Assembly (NCBI GenBank): GCA_963082975.1
Contig: OY720347.1
Coordinates: 29,343,398 to 29,407,397 of the forward strand
Origin: Labia minor
Lineage: Eukaryota; Arthropoda; Insecta; Dermaptera; Spongiphoridae
Direction: 5' to 3'
Length of the DNA: 64,000 bases
Shown piece after piece: positions 46,497 through 57,701 of the stretch. Each line of letters begins with the position of its first letter. The stretch's first letter is position 1. A program made the translations under genes and the position numbers. The notes under the pieces were generated by a model. That model had not been told where the DNA came from. It saw only the letters and a list, made by a program, of their open reading frames with translations, and did not search any database.

Positions 46497-49165
46497 TGAA
46501 AAACTTATCTATCATGTGCTGGAATGCCAATGGGCTCCTTGGTAAAAAAGATGAACTCCAAGTCACCTTAAATCTAAACAATATAGATGTGTGTCTTATT
46601 TCGGAAACACATGCAACCAGAGAAACAATATGTAAGATACGGGGTTATAAATTTTATCGTGCAAACCACCCGAGTAATCAGGCAAGAGGAGGAAGTGGTA
46701 TACTGATAAAAGAGGTAATTCATCATTATGAAGAAAACAAAATAGAAACAGAGAAAACTCAAATTACCGCTGTGACTATAAGGACTCGTGATCATCCTAT
46801 AACAATAGCAAGCATTTATTGTCCCCCACGTCACAAGTTAACGAAATTGGAATATAAAAGTATTTTTGACCATCTTGGCAATCGATTTGTTCTTGGTGGC
46901 GACTTCAATGCGAAACATACTTACTGGGGATCAAGACTTATCACAGATAAGGGAAGAGAATTGTACAAGGCAATATGTAATGAAAAATGCGATATAATGT
47001 CAACGGCAAAACCAACCTATTGGCCGTCGGATCCGAGAAAGATTCCAGACTTGATTGACTTTTTCATTACTCGAAATATATCTGCAAACTATGCCACTGT
47101 GGATGAATGTAATGAATTAAGCTCTGATCATATGCCAATTGTTTTGACACTCAGCGACTCAATTATTAAAAAATCTTGCAATTATACTCTCGTTAACAAA
47201 TTTACTGACTGGGAAAGTTTTAAATTTGACCTAGCTCAACGAGTGAGGATTAATAGGCAAATGGTATCTCCGAATCAAATTGACCAAGAACTTGAAGAGC
47301 TTGTCTTGAATATACAAACGGCAGCTTGGGATAATACTCCTGAAATATATAAAAGAAAATCACAAGGAATAAATTATCCTAAAGAAATTGTCAATCTTGT
47401 CCATGAAAAAAGAAGAGCACGGGATAAGTGGCATAGAACAAGGGCTCCATTGGATAAAACAAGATGGAATCAACTAAATGCTATACTTAGAAACAAGATA
47501 AAACAAATAAAGAATGAATCAATTAATAGTTATATTAGGCATTTAACTTATACTAAAGATACGGAATACTCACTCTGGAAAACAGTAAAGACTATTAAGA
47601 GACCGATAACTCAATCACCACCTATAAGAGACACAAATAATAAATGGATCAAAGATAACCAAAGAAAAGCCGATGTTTTTGCTGAGTACCTTGAAAATAT
47701 CTTCACTCCTAATCCTGCTGTGGATGGCGAGATACCACTCGAAACAATTACAACAATGGAGAAGGAAGTTGACATCCCGAAAGTGACGGTTCGAGAAATT
47801 GTTAGAACCATTAAACATGAGATTAATCCAAAGAAGACTCCTTGTTATGATCTCATTACTGGGGAAGTCATTAAACACCTTCCACGTAAGGCGATAGTGA
47901 AAATGTCACATATAATAAACTCAGCCCTAAAGATCAGGTATGTGCCTCAAATCTGGAAGATTGCTGAGGTGATTATGATTCATAAACTGGGAAAACCATC
48001 TGAAAGCTGTGCGTCATACAGACCAATATCGCTCTTACCTGTATTATCCAAACTGTTCGAGAAGCTTCTTCAAAAAAGACTATTAATTATTTTAGAACAA
48101 AAAAAGTTAATTCCTGATCACCAATTTGGGTTTCGCAGGCAGCACTCCACCATTGAACAAGTGCATAGACTTGTACAGGTCATTGAAGATGCCTTGGAAA
48201 GTAGAAAAGTGTGTTCGGCGGTCTTCCTCGATGTTACCCAGGCATTTGATAGAGTCTGGCATGAAGGGCTGAAACTCAAGCTTTATAAAGTGCTCCCAGC
48301 AAAGTACGCCGAAATATTAGAGTCTTATATATCAGACAGATTCTTCAGAGTACGCCAAGATGATGCATACTCTACATTAAAACATATCCGGGCTGGGGTG
48401 CCGCAGGGGAGCGTTCTAGGTCCACTGCTGTATCTACTTTATACAGCTGATCTACCGGAAATAGAAAGAAATACCACCGCAACGTTTGCGGATGACACGG
48501 CAATTTTGGCAATTGGAGATGACACGGAAGAGTCGGCAATGAAACTGAACCTCTCCATAACCAAGGTCCAAAAATGGACAAAAAAATGGAGGATCAGTTT
48601 AAATGAGACCAAATCGGTACATGTGAACTTCACCAACCGAAGAATAAATTATGTGCCGATAATACTCAACAACAAAATCATACCATATGCCAATGAAGCA
48701 AAATACTTGGGAATGACATTAGATGCAAGGCTGCGCTGGAAAGCTCATGTCAAAAAAAAGAGAGACGAAATTAATATCAAATATAGAAAAATGTATTGGC
48801 TAATGGGGCGACATTCAGTCCTGTCTATTGATAGCAAATTATTGCTATATAAACAGGTCCTAAAGCCAGTGTGGACCTATGGTAGTCAGCTCTGGGGCTG
48901 TGCTGCAAAGAGCAATGTGCAAATCATCCAAAGATGTCAAAACAAAATACTAAGGGCCGTTGTCAATGCCCCTTGGTATATTCGTAACGAAGAACTTCAC
49001 CAAGATCTTAAGATCGAGACAGTAAAAGAAGAAATTCAACGATTTGCAGCAGCTCATCAAATTAGACTGCAAAGGCATACAAACACTGAGGCCGTTCGAC
49101 TCCTTGACGTAGCCAACCAGACGAGAAGATTAAAAAGGAATAAACCTCACGAACTAATGGATTAA
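46496..49165 (+). CDS. LINE ORF2: apurinic-type endonuclease and reverse transcriptase
   Basis: An 889-residue intact polyprotein that nicks the target and copies the LINE RNA into it. Residues 1-220 are the endonuclease: MCWNANGL, SETHA, the catalytic GGDFNAKH (Asp 136) and the terminal SSDHMPI (His 212). The reverse transcriptase spans about 440-740, with YRPISLLPVLSKLFE, FGFRRQHSTIEQ, FLDVTQAFDRVWH, AGVPQGSVLGPLLY and the FADD active site at 664-667. A C-terminal WTYGSQLWGCA block and RAVVNAPWY follow; no RNase H is present. Length and motif wording match the Jockey clade. The start ATG shares its A with the ORF1 stop (TAATG, 46494-46498), implying termination-reinitiation. Confidence 0.93.
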   Translation: MKNLSIMCWNANGLLGKKDELQVTLNLNNIDVCLISETHATRETICKIRGYKFYRANHPSNQARGGSGILIKEVIHHYEENKIETEKTQITAVTIRTRDHPITIASIYCPPRHKLTKLEYKSIFDHLGNRFVLGGDFNAKHTYWGSRLITDKGRELYKAICNEKCDIMSTAKPTYWPSDPRKIPDLIDFFITRNISANYATVDECNELSSDHMPIVLTLSDSIIKKSCNYTLVNKFTDWESFKFDLAQRVRINRQMVSPNQIDQELEELVLNIQTAAWDNTPEIYKRKSQGINYPKEIVNLVHEKRRARDKWHRTRAPLDKTRWNQLNAILRNKIKQIKNESINSYIRHLTYTKDTEYSLWKTVKTIKRPITQSPPIRDTNNKWIKDNQRKADVFAEYLENIFTPNPAVDGEIPLETITTMEKEVDIPKVTVREIVRTIKHEINPKKTPCYDLITGEVIKHLPRKAIVKMSHIINSALKIRYVPQIWKIAEVIMIHKLGKPSESCASYRPISLLPVLSKLFEKLLQKRLLIILEQKKLIPDHQFGFRRQHSTIEQVHRLVQVIEDALESRKVCSAVFLDVTQAFDRVWHEGLKLKLYKVLPAKYAEILESYISDRFFRVRQDDAYSTLKHIRAGVPQGSVLGPLLYLLYTADLPEIERNTTATFADDTAILAIGDDTEESAMKLNLSITKVQKWTKKWRISLNETKSVHVNFTNRRINYVPIILNNKIIPYANEAKYLGMTLDARLRWKAHVKKKRDEINIKYRKMYWLMGRHSVLSIDSKLLLYKQVLKPVWTYGSQLWGCAAKSNVQIIQRCQNKILRAVVNAPWYIRNEELHQDLKIETVKEEIQRFAAAHQIRLQRHTNTEAVRLLDVANQTRRLKRNKPHELMD

Positions 49166-49297
49166 ACTGCTCATGTTTGCATGTTTTTGAAAGCATAACT
49201 TTATATATTTTCTTTAAATAAATATCACTTATTAGTTAAGGTATATAACTAGATTGTGATTTGTAAAATAAAATAAAAAAAAAAAATTATATCAAGC

Positions 49298-50356
49298 TAC
49301 TATATTTAGAATTATTTTTCAATTAAATCTGTACATTTAATATAAAAACAACTTGTTTATTGATTTATATATTAAATATATATGATTTATATATTAAATA
49401 TAATATATATAGGTATTCCATAAGGAGATCGAAAAAACATGAGTAATATCACTCAAACACACAATCAATTAATAGTTTATAAATATACCTAAATTTTAGC
49501 CCATTCATATAAATAATAACTTGTATAACCTTATATTTCCACTTTCAAATACGGTATGAAAAGGTTAAATCTTAAAATTAAAATTAATTTATATTTGAAT
49601 TTTTTATCAATATTACAAACAAACTTAGAATCTTCTTAACTCTAAAAATATATTTCTTTGTTTTGGCTTTGCAGGGGTATTTGTAAATTAAATATAAACT
49701 TATGGGGTCATACAAGAATATAAACTTTAGAGTTGATTAACAATTCCAAAGCATTTCAAATATATTATAGTTATTTAAATCTATTTTTAATACCTAATGA
49801 TATTCATATCTTGACCTGATCATAATTTAATAGTGTTGTGGGAGTCGGATAAAAAATTAAAATTGCCAATCATTTTAATTAAGTGGATAAGTATAATGAA
49901 GCATAATGTGAAAGGGATGATCTACAATATACATATACATTCGTTTATATTTCTAATATAAGTGTATAATAAACATATGTACATATGTAGGAAAGTATAT
50001 GGAATATATATATGAAATTATTAAAATTTTTTATCCTTAGGAATTATTTAAGAGGTTCTAATAATTTAAGTAAACTTAAAATAAATTTAATAAATCTAGA
50101 ATTTAATGAAAAATAATTTTTAATTGAACACTCAGTCAAGTTCCTAATTGATTGATATTTTTGTTTTATGTTTATTTTGGCTGTTATACCATTTTTTTTA
50201 CAATCTCGCCAGAGATAGAATTGCGATCATGAAAATTTTCGATATTGAGATTTTAATGTTTTTATAAGTTTTGAAGGTCCCGGAGTCATTTTCACTAAGG
50301 TTGAGAAAAATGTCTGTGTGTGTATGTATATGTGTCTGTGTATGTAGACAAGATTA
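49298..50356. other. AT-rich stretch, little recognised
   Basis: AT-rich. A TG-rich patch at about 50310-50350 (gtgtgtgtatgtatatgtgt) leads into gacaagattacacaaa, which recurs in part at 51055-51085 and seems to be a repeat end. Confidence 0.5.
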
Positions 50357-50947
50357 CACAAATTTCATGATGAACCTAAATATCTTACTTGAAATTAACT
50401 TGTCATTTGAAGTAACCATTCCAATGCATATTGAAGTAAAATATTATAGGACAGGTTAGAGTTTAATAAACAGTGTAGTTTCATTAGGGTCCAAAATGAG
50501 AATAATTATTGTGTTCTACAGAGTAGATTTATCAAACTTATTAAGATAAAATATTAACTTCCGGGTTGATAATTATATTTTCAATGCTTGTCAAATCTTT
50601 TCAATTATACATACTATACATACTATAATTATTATGGGTTAAGTAATGATTACAAATTTAGAAATTATTATTGTTAATTTTAGTATATTCTTATTGGATA
50701 TTTAATAACTTAATTCAAATTTTAATAATTATAATTAAACAATAGAAATTTCTAAAAAATATATCTACAATTTTTATTATGGGAGGTAAAAACATTGACT
50801 TGTCAATTCTGGATACTCTCTTCATAGTTTATTCACGAGATTTAGTAGTAAAAGATTTTGTTCGGGCTCATTGAATTTCTTGCCGTCAATTTTTGTGAAT
50901 TTGAATTTTTTCTTTGAAAAACAATCTGCTTTATATATATGGACTTT
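50357..50947 (+). repeat. 0.6-kb dispersed repeat, copy 1 of an inverted pair
   Basis: Matches the reverse complement of 55482-56085 over its length with few differences. Shared landmarks are ttagggtccaaaatgagaat, acttccgggttgataattat, tatgggaggtaaaaacattg and gctttatatatatggactt. There is no open frame and no terminal inverted repeat. The class is unknown. Confidence 0.85.
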
Positions 50948-52107
50948 TATTTTATTTTATTATTAATGTTTAATTAGGAAATCCAATTTATTTTATTTAA
51001 GAAATAAATAAATAAATAATATTTATTATTAAAAGAATTGAAATCTACTTTTTACTGTGTGTGTGTGGACAAGATTACGCAAAAACGGTTTGAGATAGAA
51101 TAATGAAATTTAGTAATTGGCATTATTCAAATTTTTAGTTTTTTATCAACTTTTGAGAAATGTAGCTCAACCGGAAGAGGGTCATTACCTACAACGTTTT
51201 GATTTTTTTTTTCCTCTAAAGTGACCATAAAAATAAAGATTTATGTTTGATAGTTTTTCATATGATTGAAGATTGCATAAAACTGCTATATATAGAATTC
51301 TAGCTTAATTTAATCACTGAAAGAACCGGAATTAATTTTTTAACACTGCAAATCACGCCCCAATGGTGCCATCAACAAAGAGCCAAACGCGCATTGGTTT
51401 AATAAATATTATTTATTAATTTATAATTTATAATTAATTAAATTTATTAAGTTATTTAATTAAATTTAAATTGCGAGATAGAGTCAAGTGGAGATACTCC
51501 AGCTTATTTTCAATAGAGTTACTTTTTTTTAATAGAGTTACATATGATGATATAACAACCGAAATACACATAAAACAATTATATCAATAATTTAAAAACC
51601 TCACCGAATGAACAATTAAAAATTATTTTCATTGAGTTATAAATTTTTTAAATTTAATTTTAGTCTAAAAATATCATGACAAAATTCGATTTTTTTAAAA
51701 TATCCATCTATCATATGCTTCTTCATAAAACAAAATTTAATCTATTTTAGTTAATTTTTGTTTGTTCTAATAGTCATAAAGATTATTTATACATAGTTGT
51801 AGTTAATCAATCAATTATTTCAATGAATAAAATTAAAGTCAAATAAATTGAAAAAATTACAATAATTAATTAAACTATGAATAGAATATATTCATATTTA
51901 TATTAAAAATAAAGTGGTCAAAATGGCAAATAAACTAATGACAAAACTAATATAAATTTAAAAAAAAAACAAATAAAAAAAAGAGAAATGTTAGAAATTC
52001 CTTTCACTTGTCAAACCCCACTAGAATTCCAACCTAGGCGATGTTCCAATCCCATCAACCTTCCTTTAGGTTTCGTAACCAGGATATAATAGTCGAATAA
52101 CTAACAA

Positions 52108-52148
<41 letters not shown>

Positions 52149-53325
52149 CATATTTTACCAATTAATTTAATATATTAATACTAGATTAATATTAGATTGA
52201 TTTATTCTTAAAATTTTGATTTTATTATCCTATTTGCCTAGTCATTTGTTTTCGTAAGGGATTGAAAAGAGACGCTGTCTTTTGATTTGCATTCTTAGAG
52301 TTCTTACCATTATAGAACCTGTTGAAAGCTTGCCAAGTGTGTCGACACGTTTAAAAATATTTTTATTGAAACCAGAATTTATCTTTTTTTTGTTATTTAA
52401 AGGTAAATATATATATATATTTATATATAAACGATATATTTTTTCAATGAGAATTATTTATAACTGATATATAAAAATAGATGTTTACATTGTAAATTAT
52501 CAATTACTTTTGAAAATGTCAAAAAAAACAAATTAAAATAAAAAAAAAACAGAAATATTTCGATTGAGAAAAAAAAATACATTTTTCAAAATGATTTATT
52601 TTCGTAGTATTTATTGCTTAAATACAATTATAATTCAAAATATCGAAACTCTAATTTAGATTTATTAGTGGTTAATTAAGTGGAGCAATGCCCTTTGGAG
52701 ATGGCCCAGACATTGATTATGTCTTAGAAGATAGAAGAATAAATGTTTATAGTTATGTTATAAAATTCTCGTTTTAACCCGGTAGACCATCAATCTAAAA
52801 ACTACTAGTATTCATCTTTATCATAAATTTATTCAAAAATTTTGTTCTGTTTCTATTAATATCCAAACAGGCAAAAGAATGAATATTTATTTGATTGAAA
52901 AACAAGATTTCTTGTTTAAAAATTCTATATAATATTATATTTCAAATAAAATTATTTTTATACATTAAGATGGTATTTATAAAGTATAAATAGATTATTT
53001 CATGGTGATATTATGAAAAGAATAATTATAATATATAGAGTAAGATAGATTGTTTGTGGGAGATTAATTTTATTTGAAAAAAGGGGTAATGATAAAGAAA
53101 CGAACAGAGAAAAGGACTACCAGATGAACAGGAAATCCAAGTTGGATTGGATAATAACACCTCTTGTTTGAGCCTGAATAATGACAAACTATTGTTTTTT
53201 TTACAGAAGGAGAACTACTAATACTAATAATATTCTATAGATATATATCAGTAAATTTTTATATAAACACAAAAAGCCATCGCAGATCAAAGAAGATAAT
53301 GATTAAAAAAACTTTGATTACTCCT
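50948..53325. other. AT-rich stretch between inverted repeats, no gene seen
   Basis: Contains a repeat-end-like patch (51055-51200, gtggacaagattacgcaaaa), an (AT)n microsatellite at 52112-52146 and small complex patches near 51990-52070 and 52680-52730. No coding or transposon structure was recognised. Confidence 0.5.
52112..52146. repeat. (AT)n microsatellite
   Basis: About 17 uninterrupted AT units. Confidence 0.95.
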
Positions 53326-53960
53326 TTTTACCGACCGACGATAGTAAGGGAGGTATTGTTTTCACACCAAATTTCACATGTGGAGATTTTTACATATCTC
53401 CACGAATCATGCATTTTCTAAACAGAAAAAAGTATTTTTAGCATGATGACTGTCCGTCCGTCTGTCCGTCCGTATAGATGTGTACAGCCTGAACGGCTCA
53501 ACCGATTTTGATGAAATTTGGTATATTTACTTAATGCATCAGTGGGATGAATTGATCAACTTTTGGTGCAAATCCGTGAACCGGAAGTGGTAGTATTAGC
53601 GATCGACGATAGGAAGGAAAGGGTTATTTTTACACCAAAGGAGATTTTTTTATATATCACCACGAATCATGCACTTTGTATTGGTTTTATCCTCGGGAAA
53701 ATCATATTTATTAGTTTTTTCTTGATTTAAAATTATATGACGTCATCCAGCCATTCATGACGTCACAGCCTGGTCTTACATATAAATATATACATATATT
53801 AAAAATAAAATAAAATTAAAAATATTTATGTTATATGCCTATATGTTTTTTATTACATTAATAGATATATTAAAATTATTTGAAATTGTTTCTGTAGCTG
53901 GAAATTAATTTACTTCAAACCGTCGGTCGGTTCGGACCTGGCCACAGGTCAACTTATTTT
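53326..53960 (+). repeat. CRE-bearing dispersed repeat, full copy 2
   Basis: Inverted relative to copy 1 (31461-32093) and alike through its whole length: the ttaccgaccgacgatag end, duplicated catgattcgtgg module, tccgtccgtctgtccgtccg tract, paired TGACGTCA words and ggccacaggtcaacttat end. No coding capacity. The deleted copy at 8965-9141 keeps the same two ends. Confidence 0.82.
53738..53765. promoter_or_regulatory. paired CREB/ATF palindromes in repeat copy 2
   Basis: TGACGTCA occurs at 53738-53745 and 53758-53765, with the same spacing as in copy 1. Both sites are unmutated although the flanks differ slightly between copies. Confidence 0.5.
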
Positions 53961-55034
53961 AAATAACTTTAAGTTTCATTAACCGGTTTGTTTCATCAAT
54001 TAAATTTAATTCTAGCCAATCAATTTTTTTTTAATTTATCAAAGTATATAATTTATACATTATTATATCATACTTATATGTGACAGAAGACTTATGATGT
54101 AATTATTTAATTCAAAGTAAAATTATAATTATAAAAGAAATATATTAAGGCGAACATATTTTAAATAGATATGTAAATATATATGCATTCATTAAATGTA
54201 TATTTAACAGTGCCTATTTTATTATCCAATCGATAAGTGTTAGTATGTCAGAAATATTAAGTACTTTAAAATTAGCTTAAGCTAACGTGTAATTACACAT
54301 TATTAAACTAAAAGAAAAGAAGAATGATTTATTATTAAATGTTTGCAAGTAAAGAGTGCTATATATATATATAGGTATATATGTATATACCTACTCCTAT
54401 TCATTTACTCTTATGATGCCAATGAAAAGTAATCCTGAAATATGGGCAAAGCTTATAAATATAAAGTGATCACTCGAAAGAACAAATTTAATTACCGTTA
54501 AAAAAATGGAGAGGATTTTGTGAAGATGGCTCTTATTTAAAATTCTATTAATACAACTAAAAAAGGATGAAAAAAGGAGAGAAGTTCTTTCATCATTTTT
54601 AACATATCTCGATTAAAGAGTAAAATGAGTACTGCGAAAAAAGTTTTATCAACAATCTCACTTAATTCTGCTTGTGCTTTAATTTTATCTATTTTATTTG
54701 TTTTCACTTAAAATATATATGTTTATATATTGAATTAAAGTAATGGAATATTTTTTTTAGTTTATTTTTTAAGAAATCTGAATCTAGGTAGATTGTAATG
54801 TATTTTTATCCATTTTGCATGTTAAAGGATAAGTAGTATAATATTTTATTACTTAAATGCGTCAAAGAAATAATTTATATCTATATAAAAAGCAAAAAAT
54901 AATTTTATTTTATTTTGTTAATAATTTAGATTATACATATTTATTCTTTCTTCTTTTTATTCTTTTATTTGTTTAATGGATGATGTTACTTATAAATAAT
55001 AGATATTACTTAATGAACAATCCATTACGTGGAT
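53961..55034. other. AT-rich stretch, nothing recognised
   Basis: AT-rich with a short (AT)n patch near 54360. No feature found. Confidence 0.6.
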
Positions 55035-55250
55035 GGTTTGACATTAGAAGGTTACGATCGACAGGTTATTTGCATCGAATTGGAAAAGAAAGATTTGTTA
55101 AAAGATTATTTATAGGAAAACAAATTGGAATACGAGTAATGAGGACTGATCAAGAATGTTGAGGAAAGATTATATAAAATAAAGAAAATAAGAAATGTAA
55201 GGAAGTGGCTCAGTATAGGGAAAGTTGAAGGAATGTAGTGGTTGCTGACA
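55035..55250 (+). pseudogene. degraded LINE C-terminal remnant
   Basis: The reading IRRLRSTGYLHRIGKERF lines up with the RRTRG-ARMGEDRMAKN region of the LINE at 57702-58464. Further on, EVAQYRES, a stop and RNVVVA line up with its VAQNRNTWRDVVAAA region. The intervening part is too diverged to follow. An old fragment of the same family. Confidence 0.6.
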
Positions 55251-55481
55251 GTATCTCGATAATAAAAGATCGTTCGATTCAGATCGCAATTATCGTTTAT
55301 TATCCATACAGAAGTCCATTTCTCTATGAATATAATATATTATACTTATATATATAATTAATTTTTATTCAATTATCTTCAGTGAAAAAAAGAATCAGCA
55401 AATTGTTTAAATTATTTTTACAGAGAAGGCAAGGTAATGTTTTCACATTGTTCATTAAGTAATCAGGTAGAAGAAAAAACT

Positions 55482-56085
55482 AAGTCCATATATATAAAGC
55501 AGATTGTTTTTCAAAGAAAAAATTCAAATTCACAAAAATTGACGGCAAGAAATTCAATGAGCCCGAACAAAATCTTTTACTACTAAATCTCGTGAATAAA
55601 CTATGAAGAGAGTATCCAGAATTGACAAGTCAATGTTTTTACCTCCCATAATAAAAATTGTAGATATATTTTCTAGAAATTTCTATTGTTTAATTTTAAT
55701 TATTAAAATTTGAATTAAGTTATTAAATATCCAATAAGAATATACTAAAATTAACAATAATAATTTCTAAATTTGTAATCATTACTTAACCCATAATAAT
55801 TATAGTATGTATAGTATGTATAATTGAAAAGATTTGACAAGCATTGAAAATATAATTATCAACCCGGAAGTTAATATTTTACCTTAATAAGTTTGATAAA
55901 TCTACTCTGTAGAAGACAATAATTATTCTCATTGTGGACCCTAATGAAACTACACTATATTTATTAAGCTAGTGACCCTATCTCCTAATATTTAACTTCA
56001 ATATGCATTGTAATGGTTACTTCAATTGACAATTTAATTTAAAGTAAGATATTTAGAGGTTCATTTTGAAATTGCAACATTGAGT
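55482..56085 (-). repeat. 0.6-kb dispersed repeat, copy 2 of an inverted pair
   Basis: Inverse copy of 50357-50947, 4.5 kb away. The inner half (55482-55950) is nearly identical; similarity weakens toward 56085. Flanking sequences differ, so the pair looks like two insertions of one family, not a simple local inversion. Confidence 0.85.
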
Positions 56086-56732
56086 AATATAATATAATTC
56101 TTAACATAAATTCATATATATAGATAATTTAAACTAGTAGATATAATTTTGAAGAATTATTTAATTATAAATTTTAATTTATAAAATTATAAGTTTAAAT
56201 ATTAATAAATAATAAGCTAATATATAAACTCCATTACCTGTATCTTATACTGAATTATTAAAATACTTTAAATATTTTAAAAAAATATAATCAATGTTTA
56301 AGTTGTTATCAAGAAAATAAATTTATCGTTAAGGATATTCTGCTTAGTTTCAAAAAATTTATCTGAATTTCATTTTATATTTAGATATTAAAAATTATTA
56401 AAAAAGAGAGTAAATAAAACAAGACAGATAAAGATAGATGACCTTCCTGATGGAAGCTGACATTACCAGCGTGTATTGTCATTTTTCAAACAATATCATA
56501 AATAAGTTCAGACTAAACAAATGAAGAAAAGAGAGGTTGAGAAAAATGTATTATTTTAAAAGATTATTTTTAATAAATAAAATAAAAAAATTAAAAAGAA
56601 AAAAAATAAGTATTTATTTCTAATAAAATCATTGATCATATAAGAGAGAAAGATGTTTATTTCTGTTTGATAATAAAATAGTATGTCCTTTAAATAGTTT
56701 ATCTTCTTAATTACAATAAAGAGGAAACTTAC
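56086..56732. other. AT-rich, start of the intron after the RRM exon (minus strand)
   Basis: On the minus strand this is the intron following the donor at 56732-56731. A small complex patch at 56430-56500 holds no recognisable exon continuing the RRM protein. Confidence 0.5.
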
Positions 56733-57090
56733 CGAGAACTTGTGCATGCACTGAACGTCCATCTTCTCCAAGGCATGCGCTCCTGGCATCCAAAGGATTG
56801 GTAAATTGCACGAAGGCATACCCCTTGTGCATAGATATTCCTGCAATGCGGCCGTATCGCTGGAACATTCGCTCAACATCGGTTTTACTACTTTGGAAGG
56901 TATTCAGATTTCCGACAAACACACGAGAGTTAACAGCTTGGGGATCTTGCGAGTTGGTCTGATTACCCACTTTGGACATCTTCATTGCGCCGGCTACAGC
57001 CGTTGGCGCCGCCGACACAGCTACAGAGCTGCCCGGCGTCGCTACACTCACGTCCGTGGCAGCCACTTTACAGCCGCCTGAGAGCACCAC
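56733..57090 (-). CDS. exon of an hnRNP C/RALY-type RNA-binding protein (partial gene)
   Basis: The exon encodes the single RRM of an hnRNP C/RALY-like protein, a nuclear factor that binds U-rich tracts in pre-mRNA. Motifs read NSRVFVGNLN (RNP2), a DVERMFQRYGRI helix, KGYAFVQF (RNP1) and the family-specific GEDGRSVHAQVL end. On the minus strand the exon follows a long pyrimidine tract ending gtag (AG at 57092-57091) and stops at a strong donor, ctcg|GTAAGTTT, in phase 1. Vertebrate proteins start shortly before NSRVFIGNLN, so the likely start is MKMS (56985) or MSKV (56979). The preceding 35 codons, rich in Ala, Val and Ser, are open but may be 5' UTR. The other exons are outside the window or not recognised. 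Confidence 0.88.
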
Positions 57091-57701
57091 CTACAAAAAA
57101 AAAAATGAATGAAATTTAATATGAACCTATAGCAAATTTGTCAGAGTGTAGATTTTCTTTTTATATTACTTAAAATATTAATAAATTTAAATATATTTTA
57201 ATGAAAAATTAAAAATTAAATAATTACTTTTTGTTAATTATCTATTTATTTTAGTAATTTACAATTATAATCATATAAAAATAATACAAAATGAATATTC
57301 ATAATTAAAAAAAATCTAATCTATATTAAAAAGTTAATCAAATGTTCTAAGTAAATTAGAATAAGATTCCTTTGATTTTATTGGAAAAAAACTAATTAAA
57401 ACAAATTTTAGCTGAAGGTTGGTATCCAGGTTTTTTATTTTAAAATATTATTATTATTTTAATAAATATATTGAAAGCCCAGATATATAAAGTTAAAAAT
57501 ATTAAGATTTCATTCATAATTATTGATTCTATGGATCTAAATCCCATCCCTATTAGGTAATTTTTATTCAATCACATTAAATGTTATATTGAATCTTAAA
57601 TGTTCGGAAGTTTATCAGTTTAGCACTGAGCTATGCTCTTAACCATACTTGTTAAGAGGATCTAAAGAGTATAATGATTAATAATATTAATTAAGTAATT
57701 G
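57091..57701. other. AT-rich intron upstream of the RRM exon (minus strand)
   Basis: It begins with the acceptor and its tract of about 11 T (minus strand) and is otherwise AT-rich. The word aattaagtaattg at 57689-57701 is the target-site copy of the neighbouring LINE. Confidence 0.6.

Larger units (their letters stand above)
44584..49285 (+). mobile_element. apparently full-length Jockey-type LINE, about 4.7 kb
   Basis: A 12-bp direct repeat, attatatcaagc, flanks the element (44572-44583 and 49286-49297). The 5' end begins agTTCAGTTttgg just after this duplication, and TCAGT matches the arthropod initiator often found at the 5' end of such LINEs as an internal promoter. A 5' leader of about 400 bp, two intact ORFs, a short 3' UTR and a poly(A)-rich tail follow in canonical order. 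Since 5' truncation is the rule for LINE copies, a copy with its leader and both ORFs open is a candidate for activity. The exact 5' base is uncertain by 1-2 nt. Confidence 0.85.

Noticed and set aside
50948..55481. A large transposon bounded by the 0.6-kb inverted repeats
   Set aside because: No coding sequence inside, no target duplication outside, and the outer ends of the two copies diverge. Two separate insertions explain it better.
56556..56879. Minus-strand frame of 107 codons overlapping the RRM exon end
   Set aside because: It reads the RRM exon in the wrong frame and then runs into poly-T-coded Phe/Leu/Ile/Lys-rich sequence in the intron.
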